Shown here one piece after another: positions 1 through 8,988 of a stretch of DNA of 64,000 nucleotides; the first letter of the stretch is position 1; each line of letters starts with the position of its first letter. The notes beneath the pieces were generated by a model, which was not told the origin of the DNA, made no database searches, and saw only the letters and a list, made by a program, of their open reading frames with translations. Location of the stretch: positions 248,001 to 312,000 of the forward strand of contig NZ_KB893245.1 of the NCBI RefSeq assembly GCF_000374065.1, given 5' to 3'. The DNA is from Spirosoma luteum DSM 19990 (GTDB taxonomy: Bacteria; Bacteroidota; Bacteroidia; Cytophagales; Spirosomataceae). A program made the translations under genes and the position numbers.

Positions 1-2
1 CA

Positions 3-875
3 CTGGATCATGAATTGTCGGTACTGGTGCAGCGGTTGTTCGATACGCTGGCTCAACTGTTTGATACCGAAACCATTGCCGGTGCCCGCATGGGTGTTGG
101 GCATCCCGCCCGCGAACGCCGGGCTAACGCCCTCGAAATGCTGGATAACCTGATTCCCCGGGCTACGTACCAGACATTGCAGGTACTGGTGGACGACTTG
201 CCCCGCCCGGAAAAAGTCCGTATCCTGGATAGTGAACTGGGACCGTTTCGCGAATCGGAACCGATCCGGTCGTTTATTCTTCGAACGGGTGAAACGGTCT
301 TTTCGGCCTGGACTGTGAGTACTGCGCTACGTGGTTTACCCGAGACGGAAGCATCTGCCATCCGCGACGCATTGACCGCTCAATTTCCTGATTTATCCCC
401 GTTGCTTATGCCCCACACGAGTCATTCAACCAGTCAGATTTCCGCGTATGACCGGGTTTTGCTGCTGGCCCAAACCAGTTTGTTTGCCCAAACGCCCGAA
501 AACGTACTGGCCAGTGTAACGCCCATCATGAAGGAGGAAGACTATGTTGCCGGTGATCTGATTTTCCGCAAAGGGGACCTGGGTTCGGGCATGTATATCA
601 TCTACACGGGCGAAGTAGCCATTCTGGATGGTGATACCGAACTGGCCCGGTTTGGCCGGGGCGATTTTTTTGGCGAACTGGCCCTGCTGGACACTGAATC
701 CCGCTCGGCCACGGCCGAGGCAATCACCGATGTGCGACTGCTGCGCATCGATCAGGACGATTTTTATGACCTGATGGAGGAGCGGGGCGAAGTATTGCGT
801 AGTATTGTCAGAAGCCTGTCGGGCCGTATCCGGCGACAAAACGAGGTATTGGCAAACCGTGCAAGCGCCACGTAG
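3..875 (+). CDS. Cyclic-nucleotide-binding domain protein, C-terminal part (truncated by window edge)
   Basis: The reading frame is open to the left edge, so the start lies outside the window; the first possible start codon inside is a TTG at 15, which I do not believe. The first 90 or so visible residues are helical and HEAT-like. From about residue 145 there is a cNMP-binding fold with the phosphate-cassette words GDFFGELALL and SRSATA, including the conserved Glu and Arg. In Cytophagales such C-termini commonly follow a membrane transporter and HEAT repeats in one long protein, but that N-terminal part is not visible here. A role as nucleotide-sensing regulatory domain is inferred. The histidine kinase starts 26 bp after the stop on the same strand, so the two may be co-transcribed. 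Confidence 0.8.
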   Translation: MDHELSVLVQRLFDTLAQLFDTETIAGARMGVGHPARERRANALEMLDNLIPRATYQTLQVLVDDLPRPEKVRILDSELGPFRESEPIRSFILRTGETVFSAWTVSTALRGLPETEASAIRDALTAQFPDLSPLLMPHTSHSTSQISAYDRVLLLAQTSLFAQTPENVLASVTPIMKEEDYVAGDLIFRKGDLGSGMYIIYTGEVAILDGDTELARFGRGDFFGELALLDTESRSATAEAITDVRLLRIDQDDFYDLMEERGEVLRSIVRSLSGRIRRQNEVLANRASAT

Positions 876-901
876 TCGTTAACCCCCACCCCTCTACGAA
901 C

Positions 902-2275
902 ATGAGTCTACCAACACCCGATGGCATTGGAACCGTAGTACTGGCAACGGCAGCCTTTCAGTTTGCTAATCGTTTTCTGGGCATAAAAACCCGGCTGCCC
1001 GCCTGGGAACCTCATATAAAGCGAATTTGGGCCTACGCCGGTGTCCTGATTGGGCTTGGTTTCGTTTTACGACTCGATTTTTCGACCGGCTGGTTTGCCC
1101 TGGCAGCGGGGCTGTTATTCAGTTACATGCTATGGCGGGTGTATGATTACCGGCCCGCCCGAACTGCACTGCTGGCAGCTGCCCCTTTCCTGCTCCTGAC
1201 AGTAGTGGATAATTTTATGGAGCACTACGCCCCGGCTTTCTATAAGACAAGTGATAACTTTCTGGACAGTGCTATCGGCTTTTCGACCATTTGGGCCGTT
1301 ACGTTCCTGATAATCGCCAATCGTCAGAAAAAGGCGTTGGTTGAAGAAGAACAGCAGCGATTACTGGAAGCGGAAGAGCGCCGAAAAATTGAAGCCAAAA
1401 AACAGGAACTGGAGTACCTGGTATCCGAACGAACTGCTGAAATAATGCGCCAGAAAGAGGAACTGGAACATACAGTAGAAGAACTAAAAGCCACGCAAAC
1501 CCAACTGATTCAGAGTGAAAAAATGGCCTCTCTGGGCGAACTGACAGCCGGTATCGCGCACGAAATTCAGAACCCCCTCAACTTTGTTAACAACTTCTCC
1601 GAAGTCAGCATCGAGCTAATCGATGAGTTAGCCGAAGAGCAGCGCAAAGCCAACCGCGATGCAGACCTTGAAGCCGACCTACTTAATGATTTAAAACAGA
1701 ACCTTCAGAAAATAACCCATCACGGTGGTCGTGCTTCCAGTATTGTGAAGGGAATGCTGCAACATTCGCGTACCAGTACCGGACAGCGTGAACCAACGGA
1801 CCTGAACGGGCTGGCCGACGAATACCTGCGGCTTGCCTATCACGGACTGCGAGCTAAAGATAAAACCTTCAATGCCCAGCTTAAAACGGACTTTGACCCA
1901 GCCCTCGGAGACATTAGTATGGTTCCTCAGGACATGGGTCGTGTGTTGCTGAATTTATTCACCAATGCCTTCTACGCTGTTCACAAACGCCAGAAACAAG
2001 CTGCTGACTCTGGTTACCAACCTACGGTAAGCGTGAGCACCCGCTGCAAAGATGGAGAGGCCGTGATAGTAGTTAGTGATAATGGTGTCGGTATTCCCGA
2101 CGACCTGAAGCGTAAGATATTTCAGCCCTTTTTTACCACCAAACCCACGGGAGAAGGTACCGGCCTAGGTTTATCACTGGCATACGATATTGTGGTGAAA
2201 GGGCACACCGGCACGCTGACGGTGGACAGCACAGAAGGGCAGGGTACCACATTTACCATAACGTTACCTGCCTGA
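902..2275 (+). CDS. Membrane-bound sensor histidine kinase
   Basis: Two-component sensor kinase of 457 residues. Several hydrophobic segments (about residues 10-140) form an N-terminal membrane region, followed by a long Glu/Arg-rich coiled coil (about 143-205). The HisKA H-box has His220 in GIAHEIQNPLNF. The ATPase domain shows an N-box (NLFTNAFYAV), a G1 box (DNGVGIP), an F-box (FQPFFTTK) and a G2 box (GEGTGLGLSL). All catalytic boxes look intact, so it should autophosphorylate. No recognisable periplasmic sensor domain is present and no response regulator is encoded nearby, so the partner and signal are unknown. It follows the cNMP-binding gene closely and ends just before a long hairpin shared with the convergent susD gene. 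Confidence 0.93.
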   Translation: MSLPTPDGIGTVVLATAAFQFANRFLGIKTRLPAWEPHIKRIWAYAGVLIGLGFVLRLDFSTGWFALAAGLLFSYMLWRVYDYRPARTALLAAAPFLLLTVVDNFMEHYAPAFYKTSDNFLDSAIGFSTIWAVTFLIIANRQKKALVEEEQQRLLEAEERRKIEAKKQELEYLVSERTAEIMRQKEELEHTVEELKATQTQLIQSEKMASLGELTAGIAHEIQNPLNFVNNFSEVSIELIDELAEEQRKANRDADLEADLLNDLKQNLQKITHHGGRASSIVKGMLQHSRTSTGQREPTDLNGLADEYLRLAYHGLRAKDKTFNAQLKTDFDPALGDISMVPQDMGRVLLNLFTNAFYAVHKRQKQAADSGYQPTVSVSTRCKDGEAVIVVSDNGVGIPDDLKRKIFQPFFTTKPTGEGTGLGLSLAYDIVVKGHTGTLTVDSTEGQGTTFTITLPA

Positions 2276-2294
2276 GATGGGTTACGGTTTGAGA

Positions 2295-2353
2295 TTTATA
2301 GTTTTCGGTGGCTGACGCGTGAGTGTAGTGCGTCAGCCACCGAAAACTATAAA
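2295..2353. terminator. Perfect 24-bp hairpin between convergent genes, GCGTCAGCCA repeat family
   Basis: Arms 2295-2318 and 2330-2353 are perfect reverse complements around an 11-base loop. It sits between the stops of the histidine kinase (2275) and susD (2373), so it could end both transcripts. The inner arm word GCGTCAGCCACC reappears in hairpins near 25.6 and 57.4 kb. Confidence 0.75.
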
Positions 2354-2372
2354 CCATATACCTCAAGCTACA

Positions 2373-3905
2373 TTACTGTTTATCCCACCAAACGCGGGTG
2401 TCCTGGTTGTCGGCCCCCTGCCGGGTAACCGCTTCCTGTCGGTTTGCCGTATTGACTGAAATCTCCGAATCTGGGTAAGACAGGCGATTGATAAAGTTGC
2501 CTTTGATTTCTTTACCGGGATAGGGGTTTGGTGTCAGCGCAGGAAAGCCACTCCGCCGGAAGTTGGCAAACGCTTCGGGGCCATTTAGGAACGAGGCTAC
2601 CCAGTACTGCGTATTAATCTGCTCCAGCCCTTTAGCCGCCACGTAGGGGTTAGCCTGTAGGTAGGCCGTAACAGCCGCCGGTGCAATGGCCGAACCTGCA
2701 TCTACCAGGCCCAGTTGCGCCATATGGCCCGTTACGCCTGCGTTGTAAAAATCAGCCGCATTGCCGGTAATCCAGCCCCGCTGGGCTGCTTCTGCCAGGA
2801 GTAGTTGGGTCTGGCCGTAGGTGACCAAAAAGGTAGGGACATCGAAACGCCCTAAACGGTTGCGGTCCAGTTGCGAATAATCGTAAAAACTAGCCAGGCC
2901 GTCTTTCGTTGCCTGAGCAGGAATAGTACCATTGTCGAAGCCAAGGGGCATACCAATCTGCTGAGCCGGGTCGCGGATGGCCCGGGCGGGTGTTTGTTCC
3001 GGACCACTCTTGGCTCCTACGTAGCGCACGGCAATGGACATGAGCCGGGGGTCGTTGTTGGCCTTCAGGTAGTTGACAAAGTACCGGGTGAGGTAATAGT
3101 TGGCGGCTTCGGTGGCGTTCAGCGTGTTGCCCACCGGGTTTCGGTAATTGGCATTGTTCAGAACGGCCATATTGTCGGCATTGCTTTGCATGATGCCACC
3201 GGCAAAGGCTTTTTGCGCGGTTGACTGAGCCAGCGTGGGGTTTACTTTCGATAGCCGCATGCCAACCCGGAGCAGAAGGGAGTTGCCCGCCCGCTTCCAT
3301 TTGCCAATGTCACCCCCATACGTAATCTCACCCGCTTCGGTTGGTTTGGTGGCATCGAGGGCGGCAGTGGCCTCGGTTAGCTCTTTTATCAGATCAGTAT
3401 AGATACTTTCCTGCGTGTCGTACTTGGGCAATATGTTGCTGTTAATATAGCCCAGACCAGCCTGGCTGTAAGGAATATCGCCGTACGAGTCGGTCAATAC
3501 CTGGAACACGTAGGCTTTCCAGATGCGGGTCATATTATACAGATTAGCCCGGGCAGGATCGGCTTTGGTTTGATTGATTACATCAACCAGATACCGAACC
3601 ACATTCTGGTAGTAGCCCTGCCAGATAGCCGCATTGGGCCCCGTGGGCCCCCGGTTGTCGATGTTGAAATTACCCCCTGCCAGTACGCCGGAGTTGGGCG
3701 AAAACATCTGCTGCACAATCGCTTCCTCAAATACCAGCGTCGATGCCGGGTAGGCGGTGTTGATCATGGCATTATTGAACGTGAAAACGGGATTGAGCGC
3801 CGTGGCCGCCGTTGGATTCACATTCAGTGTATCAAAGCCTTTATCGCAACTGCTGGCAACGGTCAGGAGGACGGCCAGACTCAAAATAAGGTGTATCTTT
3901 TTCAT
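2373..3905 (-). CDS. SusD/RagB-family nutrient-binding outer-membrane lipoprotein
   Basis: Surface lipoprotein that lids the partner SusC barrel and captures a nutrient, typically a glycan or peptide. The 510-residue protein begins with a lipoprotein signal peptide ending in VASSC, then DKGFDTLNVNPT, the usual opening of SusD-like_2 family members, followed by an all-helical TPR-like body. It is the second gene of a susC-susD pair, 81 bp after susC, with a hairpin in the gap. No glycoside hydrolase, sulfatase, sigma/anti-sigma pair or hybrid sensor is adjacent, so the substrate cannot be deduced. The peptidase gene upstream of susC may hint at peptides, but this is weak. Confidence 0.92.
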   Translation of the reverse strand: MKKIHLILSLAVLLTVASSCDKGFDTLNVNPTAATALNPVFTFNNAMINTAYPASTLVFEEAIVQQMFSPNSGVLAGGNFNIDNRGPTGPNAAIWQGYYQNVVRYLVDVINQTKADPARANLYNMTRIWKAYVFQVLTDSYGDIPYSQAGLGYINSNILPKYDTQESIYTDLIKELTEATAALDATKPTEAGEITYGGDIGKWKRAGNSLLLRVGMRLSKVNPTLAQSTAQKAFAGGIMQSNADNMAVLNNANYRNPVGNTLNATEAANYYLTRYFVNYLKANNDPRLMSIAVRYVGAKSGPEQTPARAIRDPAQQIGMPLGFDNGTIPAQATKDGLASFYDYSQLDRNRLGRFDVPTFLVTYGQTQLLLAEAAQRGWITGNAADFYNAGVTGHMAQLGLVDAGSAIAPAAVTAYLQANPYVAAKGLEQINTQYWVASFLNGPEAFANFRRSGFPALTPNPYPGKEIKGNFINRLSYPDSEISVNTANRQEAVTRQGADNQDTRVWWDKQ

Positions 3906-3927
3906 GTATGGTAAGGTTTATAGTAGT

Positions 3928-3984
3928 CAGTTTACGGTATTCGGTTTGTTTGACCGTAAACCATAAACAGAATACCGTAAACTG
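3928..3984. repeat. 15-bp inverted repeat in the susC-susD gap
   Basis: Arms 3928-3942 and 3970-3984 are perfect reverse complements; an inner GGTTT/AAACC pair (3943-3947, 3958-3962) can extend the fold. It fills most of the 81-bp gap between susC and susD, so it may trim or attenuate the transcript and set the ratio of the two products. A related short palindrome, GTTTACCGTAAAC, lies near 25654. Confidence 0.6.
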
Positions 3985-3986
3985 TT

Positions 3987-6900
3987 TTAGAATTTAACGT
4001 TCAGGTTGAAACCAATACTTCGGGTGGTGGGTAAGCCGGTTGATTCCAGCCCAATCAGGTTATCAGAACTGAAGCCAAATTGCTCGGGATCCAGGTTGGG
4101 CAACCATTTTTTCAGAATAGCTACGTTGTTGGCGACCGCGCTGATGCGAATGGCTTTGATGAACAGGTCTTTGGGCAAAAGCTTCGTGAAGTCGTAGCCC
4201 AGGCTGATCTGACGGAGTTTCCAGAAGCCAGCATCGTAAACAACCTGCTCGCCTAGGCTCTTTGACCGGCCAACGGAGTAGTAATCCTGCACAAAGGCCC
4301 GCACCGCATTGGCTTCGCCATTCGTATTTACCCCTACGCCCACCATTTTATTATCGGCATCGCCCCGGCCCACCAGTGTTTCCTTTTGCAGACCGTGCCG
4401 GAACAGGTTCAGGTTTGTACCCGAAATCATCTTGCCACCTAATTTAAAATCAATCAGGAATGACAGGTTAAGACCCTTGTAATTGACCGTATTGGTGATA
4501 CCGCCAATGTATTTAGGCAGTGCCGACCCGAACGAGATAGGAGCGGGTGTACGGTTGGGTATCCCGTCGCCCCCGTGAACGATACGTCCCTGGGCATCGC
4601 GGGCGTAACCAAAACTGTACAACTGCCCCAACTCTTCGCCAACTACCTGCCGAAGATCACCGACGTAAACGCCATTCCCCACTACAATCTGTTCAGGAAC
4701 TTTTGGAGCCGTAGGGTTTGAGTTAGGAACAAAACCATCTGCTGATATTAATTTGAGCAGTTTCGTTTTGTTGTACGAACCATTCAGGGTTACATCCCAG
4801 TAAAAATTCTTGGTACGGATAGGCGAGAGATTCAATAACACTTCTACGCCCCGGTTGCGGCTCTGACCATTGTTGATCAGGGTACTGGTGTAGCCCGACG
4901 CATCAGAGGATTGTGCCTGTACAATCTGGTCGCTGGTAACTTTCTCATAAACCGCTATATCCAAACCAACCCGGCTATTGAACATTTTCAATTCCAGACC
5001 CGCTTCGGCTTCGGCCACCCGGCTGGGTTTTAGGGTGGCACTTGGTACGGTACTGGACGTAATGAACCCAACAGGTTGCCCCTGCCCGGTCGGGTTAGGA
5101 AACAGGTTGGCATTCACGCCGTAAAATAAGTTGTTGGAGTACGGAGACACGTCGCCATCGCTACCCACTTCGGCGTAGGCAGCCCGCAGTTTTCCGAAGT
5201 TCAGCCAGCCCGGCAGGTTGTCGAACGCCTGCGAGAAAACGAAACTAGCAGTAACGGAGGGGTACAGGATGCTGCGGTTGGCCGGGGCCAGCGTTGAGAA
5301 CCAGTCATTCCGAACGGTTCCGTTCAGGTATAGGAAATCCTTGTACGACAATTCTGCCGCGCCATACAGGGAATTCACTTTTCGTTCACTGAGGCCATAC
5401 AACGGGTCTTTCACGCGTCCGTTTTGTGGTACGTACAAGCCCCGTACAATGAAATCGGTTACCAGAACGCTGTTCAGGTCGCTCCGGCGGTAGAGCTGGT
5501 TACCACCCGCCGTAACGTCGATACCAAACACACCAAATTTGCGATTAGCCCCGATGAGGAAGTCCGAATTGAGCTCGCGAAACCGGCGGGCGTCCTGCAC
5601 GTATGAGCCGTTGACAAAACCAGCGGGAGCCGCAGATAGCGAAGCCTGCCCCGTTGGGAAGTTGTAATCCTGATCCCGTGACCAGTAATCCTGCCCAACC
5701 CGGCCCTGAAGGTACAGCCAGTCGGTGAAGTTATAGCGAACGGCGATGTTACCGAACAGACGATCCCGGCGGATGTTCTCAAATTTGTTGCTGAGCACGA
5801 AGTAGGGATTCGTCCGGTTCATAAACCGCGAATAAATAAACTCATTCCCCGTGGCTGGGTTGATCTGGTTAGCTTCCAGCACGTCGAGCGGGATGGAGTT
5901 CGCCAGTGTATAAACGACCGTTGGCGTACTATTATCCTGCTGGGCTATCTGGGGCGGGTTTTTGTTATACTCATTCGAGTAGTTCATCGTACCCGTAACC
6001 GATAGTTTCGGCGACAGATTGTAACTGAAACCGAGGTTAATCGTTTTGCGGCTGTAGGTGTTGTTTCGGGTAATACCTTTATTATCCAGATTAGAGAGCG
6101 ACAGGTTGAACCCGCCTTTCTCACTCCCCGACGAGAGAGCTACTGAGTTGGTCCAGGTGGAGCCAACCCGATAGAAGGTATTGATCCGGTTGTAAACAGG
6201 GGCGTAAGGGAGGGTAACACCACCAAATAACACCTGGGTCTGCCCCGCAAATTTCTCCCCGAAACTCCACACGCCCGATGTGGGGTTGGGCGCCGTTGGC
6301 CGAACGCCGTACTCACCCTGCCCGTATTCATATTGAAAATCGGTGTAGTCGAGTGGCTGGTCGGTCGTGAAGTTCGTATTGTATACTACGCCAATACCCT
6401 GGCTGGTACCTTTCGTTTTGGTTGTAATCAGAATAGCCCCGTCTTTGGCCCGTGAGCCATACAAAGCAGCTGCTGTACCCCCTTTCAAAACCGTCATCCC
6501 TTCAATATCGTCGGGATTAATGGATGAAAGGCCATCGCCCCCGTCGGAGTAGTTATTGCCGCTTCGGCTACCAACGGAGTTATCACCCCCGGTATTCCCG
6601 GTGTTCTGCCCGAAGTTAGAGTTGTCGATAGGAACGCCGTTAACAACGATAAGGGGGCTATTCTGTCCCGAAAAGGATGACTGACCCCGGATACGAATCT
6701 TGCTGGTACCAGCGGCACCCGTACCCAGATTGGAAATGTTTACCCCGGCAATTTTACCCTGCAGGGCGTTCATGAAGTTAACCGTTCGGTTGGTCGTAAC
6801 CTGCTCGGGATTGACAACGGCGGTGGCATACCCCAGTCGTTTCGCTTCCTTTTTGATACCCAGCGCCGTAACGACAACTTCGCCCAAACTCTGTTCGGCT

Positions 6901-7211
6901 TCCTGGAGCGTGACGGTCAGTTGGGTTTGGTTGCCGATGGAAACCGTCTGACCCGTGAAGCCAATCGAGCTAAAAACCAGCGTAGCTCCGGCGGGGGCAT
7001 TTAACGTGAAATTTCCATCGCCGTCCGTTGTGGTGCCCAACTCCGTGTTCCGGACCAATATATTTACTCCCGGAATGGGTTGCTTGTCCTTGCTGGATAT
7101 CACTTTGCCTGTTACCCGGCGATCCTGGGCCTGGGCAACCTGCACCATCAGGAAAGTAACCAAAAGCAGGAAGCACCAGGCACTAATCCTTTTTCGTAAA
7201 TTGTGTTTCAT
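3987..7211 (-). CDS. SusC/RagA-family TonB-linked outer-membrane transporter
   Basis: TonB-dependent outer-membrane barrel of 1074 residues that imports the nutrient bound by its SusD partner. After a signal peptide (cut near AQA-Q, residue 28) come a carboxypeptidase-regulatory-like domain (about 32-110, GKVISSKDKQPIPGVNI), a plug domain (about 115-265, with LYGSRAKDGAILITTK near its end) and a long beta-barrel ending in aromatic Phe, as expected for BAM-dependent insertion. The length is normal for the family. It is the first gene of the pair. The upstream 296 bp hold a 16-bp direct repeat and a small palindrome that are candidate control sites. Confidence 0.95.
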   Translation of the reverse strand: MKHNLRKRISAWCFLLLVTFLMVQVAQAQDRRVTGKVISSKDKQPIPGVNILVRNTELGTTTDGDGNFTLNAPAGATLVFSSIGFTGQTVSIGNQTQLTVTLQEAEQSLGEVVVTALGIKKEAKRLGYATAVVNPEQVTTNRTVNFMNALQGKIAGVNISNLGTGAAGTSKIRIRGQSSFSGQNSPLIVVNGVPIDNSNFGQNTGNTGGDNSVGSRSGNNYSDGGDGLSSINPDDIEGMTVLKGGTAAALYGSRAKDGAILITTKTKGTSQGIGVVYNTNFTTDQPLDYTDFQYEYGQGEYGVRPTAPNPTSGVWSFGEKFAGQTQVLFGGVTLPYAPVYNRINTFYRVGSTWTNSVALSSGSEKGGFNLSLSNLDNKGITRNNTYSRKTINLGFSYNLSPKLSVTGTMNYSNEYNKNPPQIAQQDNSTPTVVYTLANSIPLDVLEANQINPATGNEFIYSRFMNRTNPYFVLSNKFENIRRDRLFGNIAVRYNFTDWLYLQGRVGQDYWSRDQDYNFPTGQASLSAAPAGFVNGSYVQDARRFRELNSDFLIGANRKFGVFGIDVTAGGNQLYRRSDLNSVLVTDFIVRGLYVPQNGRVKDPLYGLSERKVNSLYGAAELSYKDFLYLNGTVRNDWFSTLAPANRSILYPSVTASFVFSQAFDNLPGWLNFGKLRAAYAEVGSDGDVSPYSNNLFYGVNANLFPNPTGQGQPVGFITSSTVPSATLKPSRVAEAEAGLELKMFNSRVGLDIAVYEKVTSDQIVQAQSSDASGYTSTLINNGQSRNRGVEVLLNLSPIRTKNFYWDVTLNGSYNKTKLLKLISADGFVPNSNPTAPKVPEQIVVGNGVYVGDLRQVVGEELGQLYSFGYARDAQGRIVHGGDGIPNRTPAPISFGSALPKYIGGITNTVNYKGLNLSFLIDFKLGGKMISGTNLNLFRHGLQKETLVGRGDADNKMVGVGVNTNGEANAVRAFVQDYYSVGRSKSLGEQVVYDAGFWKLRQISLGYDFTKLLPKDLFIKAIRISAVANNVAILKKWLPNLDPEQFGFSSDNLIGLESTGLPTTRSIGFNLNVKF

Positions 7212-7272
7212 CGGGAATAGGGGTTATTTGTAACATCAATTAATAAGATAAATTAATCTTCTTTAGATTAAA

Positions 7273-7335
7273 TTTCAAAAGTAGGTACAAATACCTATCT
7301 ACTCTGATTTTCAGGCAATTTTCAAAAGTAAGTAC
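7273..7335 (-). promoter_or_regulatory. Candidate susC promoter/operator with a 16-bp direct repeat
   Basis: Two copies of TTTCAAAAGTARGTAC (7273-7288 and 7320-7335) differ at one base and lie 47 bp apart. Read on the minus strand each contains TACTTTTG, which fits the Bacteroidota -7 box TAnnTTTG. Between them TAGGTA-CAAA-TACCTA (7282-7297) is a perfect palindrome. The placement upstream of susC suggests a promoter plus a regulator site; no transcription start is known. Confidence 0.35.
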
Positions 7336-7507
7336 CGGGCATATACGTCGAAGTTTTTTTACAGGAAACAGGATGCTGTGGGGAGTTGGTAAGGGGTAGC
7401 CAACCTGCTTGATACCGCTACTGGCACCCGTCACACACCCATGAAGTTGCCGATCCCGGATGAGGTCATACGGTCTACTTCCTTAAACGCAACAACTGGA
7501 AATGGAT

Positions 7508-8626
7508 TTACCGGATCTGCCCCGCCTTCTTCAACAGGTCAACTACTTTGTCTACCGGTAGTTGCTCTACCGTATGCCCCTGGTCGCCGGTGGTCGTTTG
7601 GGCGGCAAACAGCGAGTTGATAATCGCTTCTTCGGTGGCTTCTATAGCGGCCATAAACAAGGGAGAGACATTATCATTCCGCAACACGTTCGTTGAATCC
7701 AGCGTCCGATTGGACTCGTGGGGAATGCGGTAAGCGGTAGATGCGGCAATAACATAATCGCCACTACCATTCGATGCGATACCACCCGTGTGCGCCAGAC
7801 CCATAAAAGCGCGTTTTGCCAGCCGTTTGAGGTTACGGGCATCCAGTGGTGCATCAGTCAGTACAACCATCATGCAGGACCCGTCCAGGTTTTCTTTGAA
7901 GCTGTATTTCCCCAGTTCAACCCCAACGGGTATGCCTGCTATTTGCAGAACGCCCCCGAAGTTTGTTTGTACCAGTACCCCAACGGTATAACCGCCTAGT
8001 GAGGCAGGTAAGGTACGTGACGATGTGCCAATGCCACCTTTAAAGCCAAAACAGACGGTGCCAGTACCAGACCCTGCGTTGCCCTCCTCGACCGGACCGG
8101 ATTTAGCCTGTTGAATAGCCTCCAGCACGTGCTGTTTCGTTACGTGTCGTCCGCGAATGTCGTTTAGAAAGCCGTCGTTGGTTTCGCCGATTACCGGGTT
8201 TACAGAGCGCACCTGTTCATTACCAGGCTGGGACAGTGTGTAGTCAATCAGGGCATCGGCAGCGGTGGGTACGCTTAGCGTATTGGTCAAAATGATGGGT
8301 GTTTCGAGCGTGCCGAGTTCCTCTACCTGACTGTAACCGGTTAGTTTTCCAAACCCATTGCCGATGTAAATAGCCGCCGGGCTTTTTTGCTGAAACTGAT
8401 TCCCCGCGTGAGGCAGGATGGCCGTAACCCCCGTGCGAACGTTCTGCCCCTGTTTTATTGTCATTTGACCGACCCGAACGCCCGGCACATCTGTGATGGC
8501 GTTGAGGGGACCAGGCTTAAGCACACCGAAACGGATTCCGTACGCACGCGGCCGTTTGGCTGGCTGGGCGAGGGTAGCCTGAACCGACAGCAGGAGTGAA
8601 AGAGTCAGAAGTTGGGCGATGGACAT
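7508..8626 (-). CDS. P1-family (S58, DmpA-like) aminopeptidase, secreted
   Basis: N-terminal-nucleophile peptidase of the DmpA/BapA type, which cleaves itself into two chains and releases N-terminal residues from small peptides. I start at the ATG at 8626 because it gives a clean signal peptide (MSIAQLLTLSLLLSVQATLAQ, cut after AQ); the longer frame from 8671 only adds an unlikely prefix. Family words include TDVPGVRVGQ, a GTVCFGFKGGIGTSSR loop, DGSCMMVVLTDAPL and NGSGDYVIA. By family precedent the Gly-Ser in DGSCMMVV is the likely self-cleavage site and its Ser the nucleophile. The substrate is unknown. Confidence 0.9.
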   Translation of the reverse strand: MSIAQLLTLSLLLSVQATLAQPAKRPRAYGIRFGVLKPGPLNAITDVPGVRVGQMTIKQGQNVRTGVTAILPHAGNQFQQKSPAAIYIGNGFGKLTGYSQVEELGTLETPIILTNTLSVPTAADALIDYTLSQPGNEQVRSVNPVIGETNDGFLNDIRGRHVTKQHVLEAIQQAKSGPVEEGNAGSGTGTVCFGFKGGIGTSSRTLPASLGGYTVGVLVQTNFGGVLQIAGIPVGVELGKYSFKENLDGSCMMVVLTDAPLDARNLKRLAKRAFMGLAHTGGIASNGSGDYVIAASTAYRIPHESNRTLDSTNVLRNDNVSPLFMAAIEATEEAIINSLFAAQTTTGDQGHTVEQLPVDKVVDLLKKAGQIR

Positions 8627-8677
8627 CGGGAAGGACGAGGTTAAAACCGTGGTGAGCCAAAATTCGTCCATTTTCTG

Positions 8678-8977
8678 TCAACTACCAGACGGTTCATAAA
8701 AAACCAGCCGATTTTGCAAATGCGTTACCCGCTGCTGCATGTATTCCAGCCGTTCCAGCAGTTCGTTCACCACGTCGAGGTCGTCGGGGTGGATGGCTAA
8801 GTCCTGATGCAGCCGGACAAATTTCTCCAGTTGGGGTAACTGTTCGGGTTGCACATAAGTCGCTTGCTGAATCGTTTGCGTTTCAATGAGTCCACGCTGC
8901 TCCAGCAATTGAACAAACTCGACTTCGACGTGGTGATACACGCAGAATTCGTTGATGAGGATGAGGTTGGGTTGCAT
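8678..8977 (-). CDS. cbpM: Chaperone modulatory protein CbpM
   Basis: Small 99-residue MerR-like protein that in E. coli binds the J domain of CbpA and blocks its DnaK-stimulating activity. The sequence shows the typical short helical domain (CVYHHVEVEFVQLLEQRGLI) followed by a C-terminal coiled coil (about 58-93, ELLERLEYMQQRVTHLQNRL). It starts 11 bp after the stop of the cbpA-like gene on the same strand, the standard cbpA-cbpM order, which strengthens the call. Confidence 0.88.
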   Translation of the reverse strand: MQPNLILINEFCVYHHVEVEFVQLLEQRGLIETQTIQQATYVQPEQLPQLEKFVRLHQDLAIHPDDLDVVNELLERLEYMQQRVTHLQNRLVFYEPSGS

Positions 8978-8988
8978 ATGGTAAAACG

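Noticed and set aside
426-839. Long minus-strand frame opposite the cNMP-binding gene
   Set aside because: It is a shadow of a well-supported coding frame and has no recognisable domain.
7240-7434. A minus-strand 64-codon frame upstream of susC
   Set aside because: It lies in the AT-rich promoter region, has no family likeness and overlaps the candidate operator.
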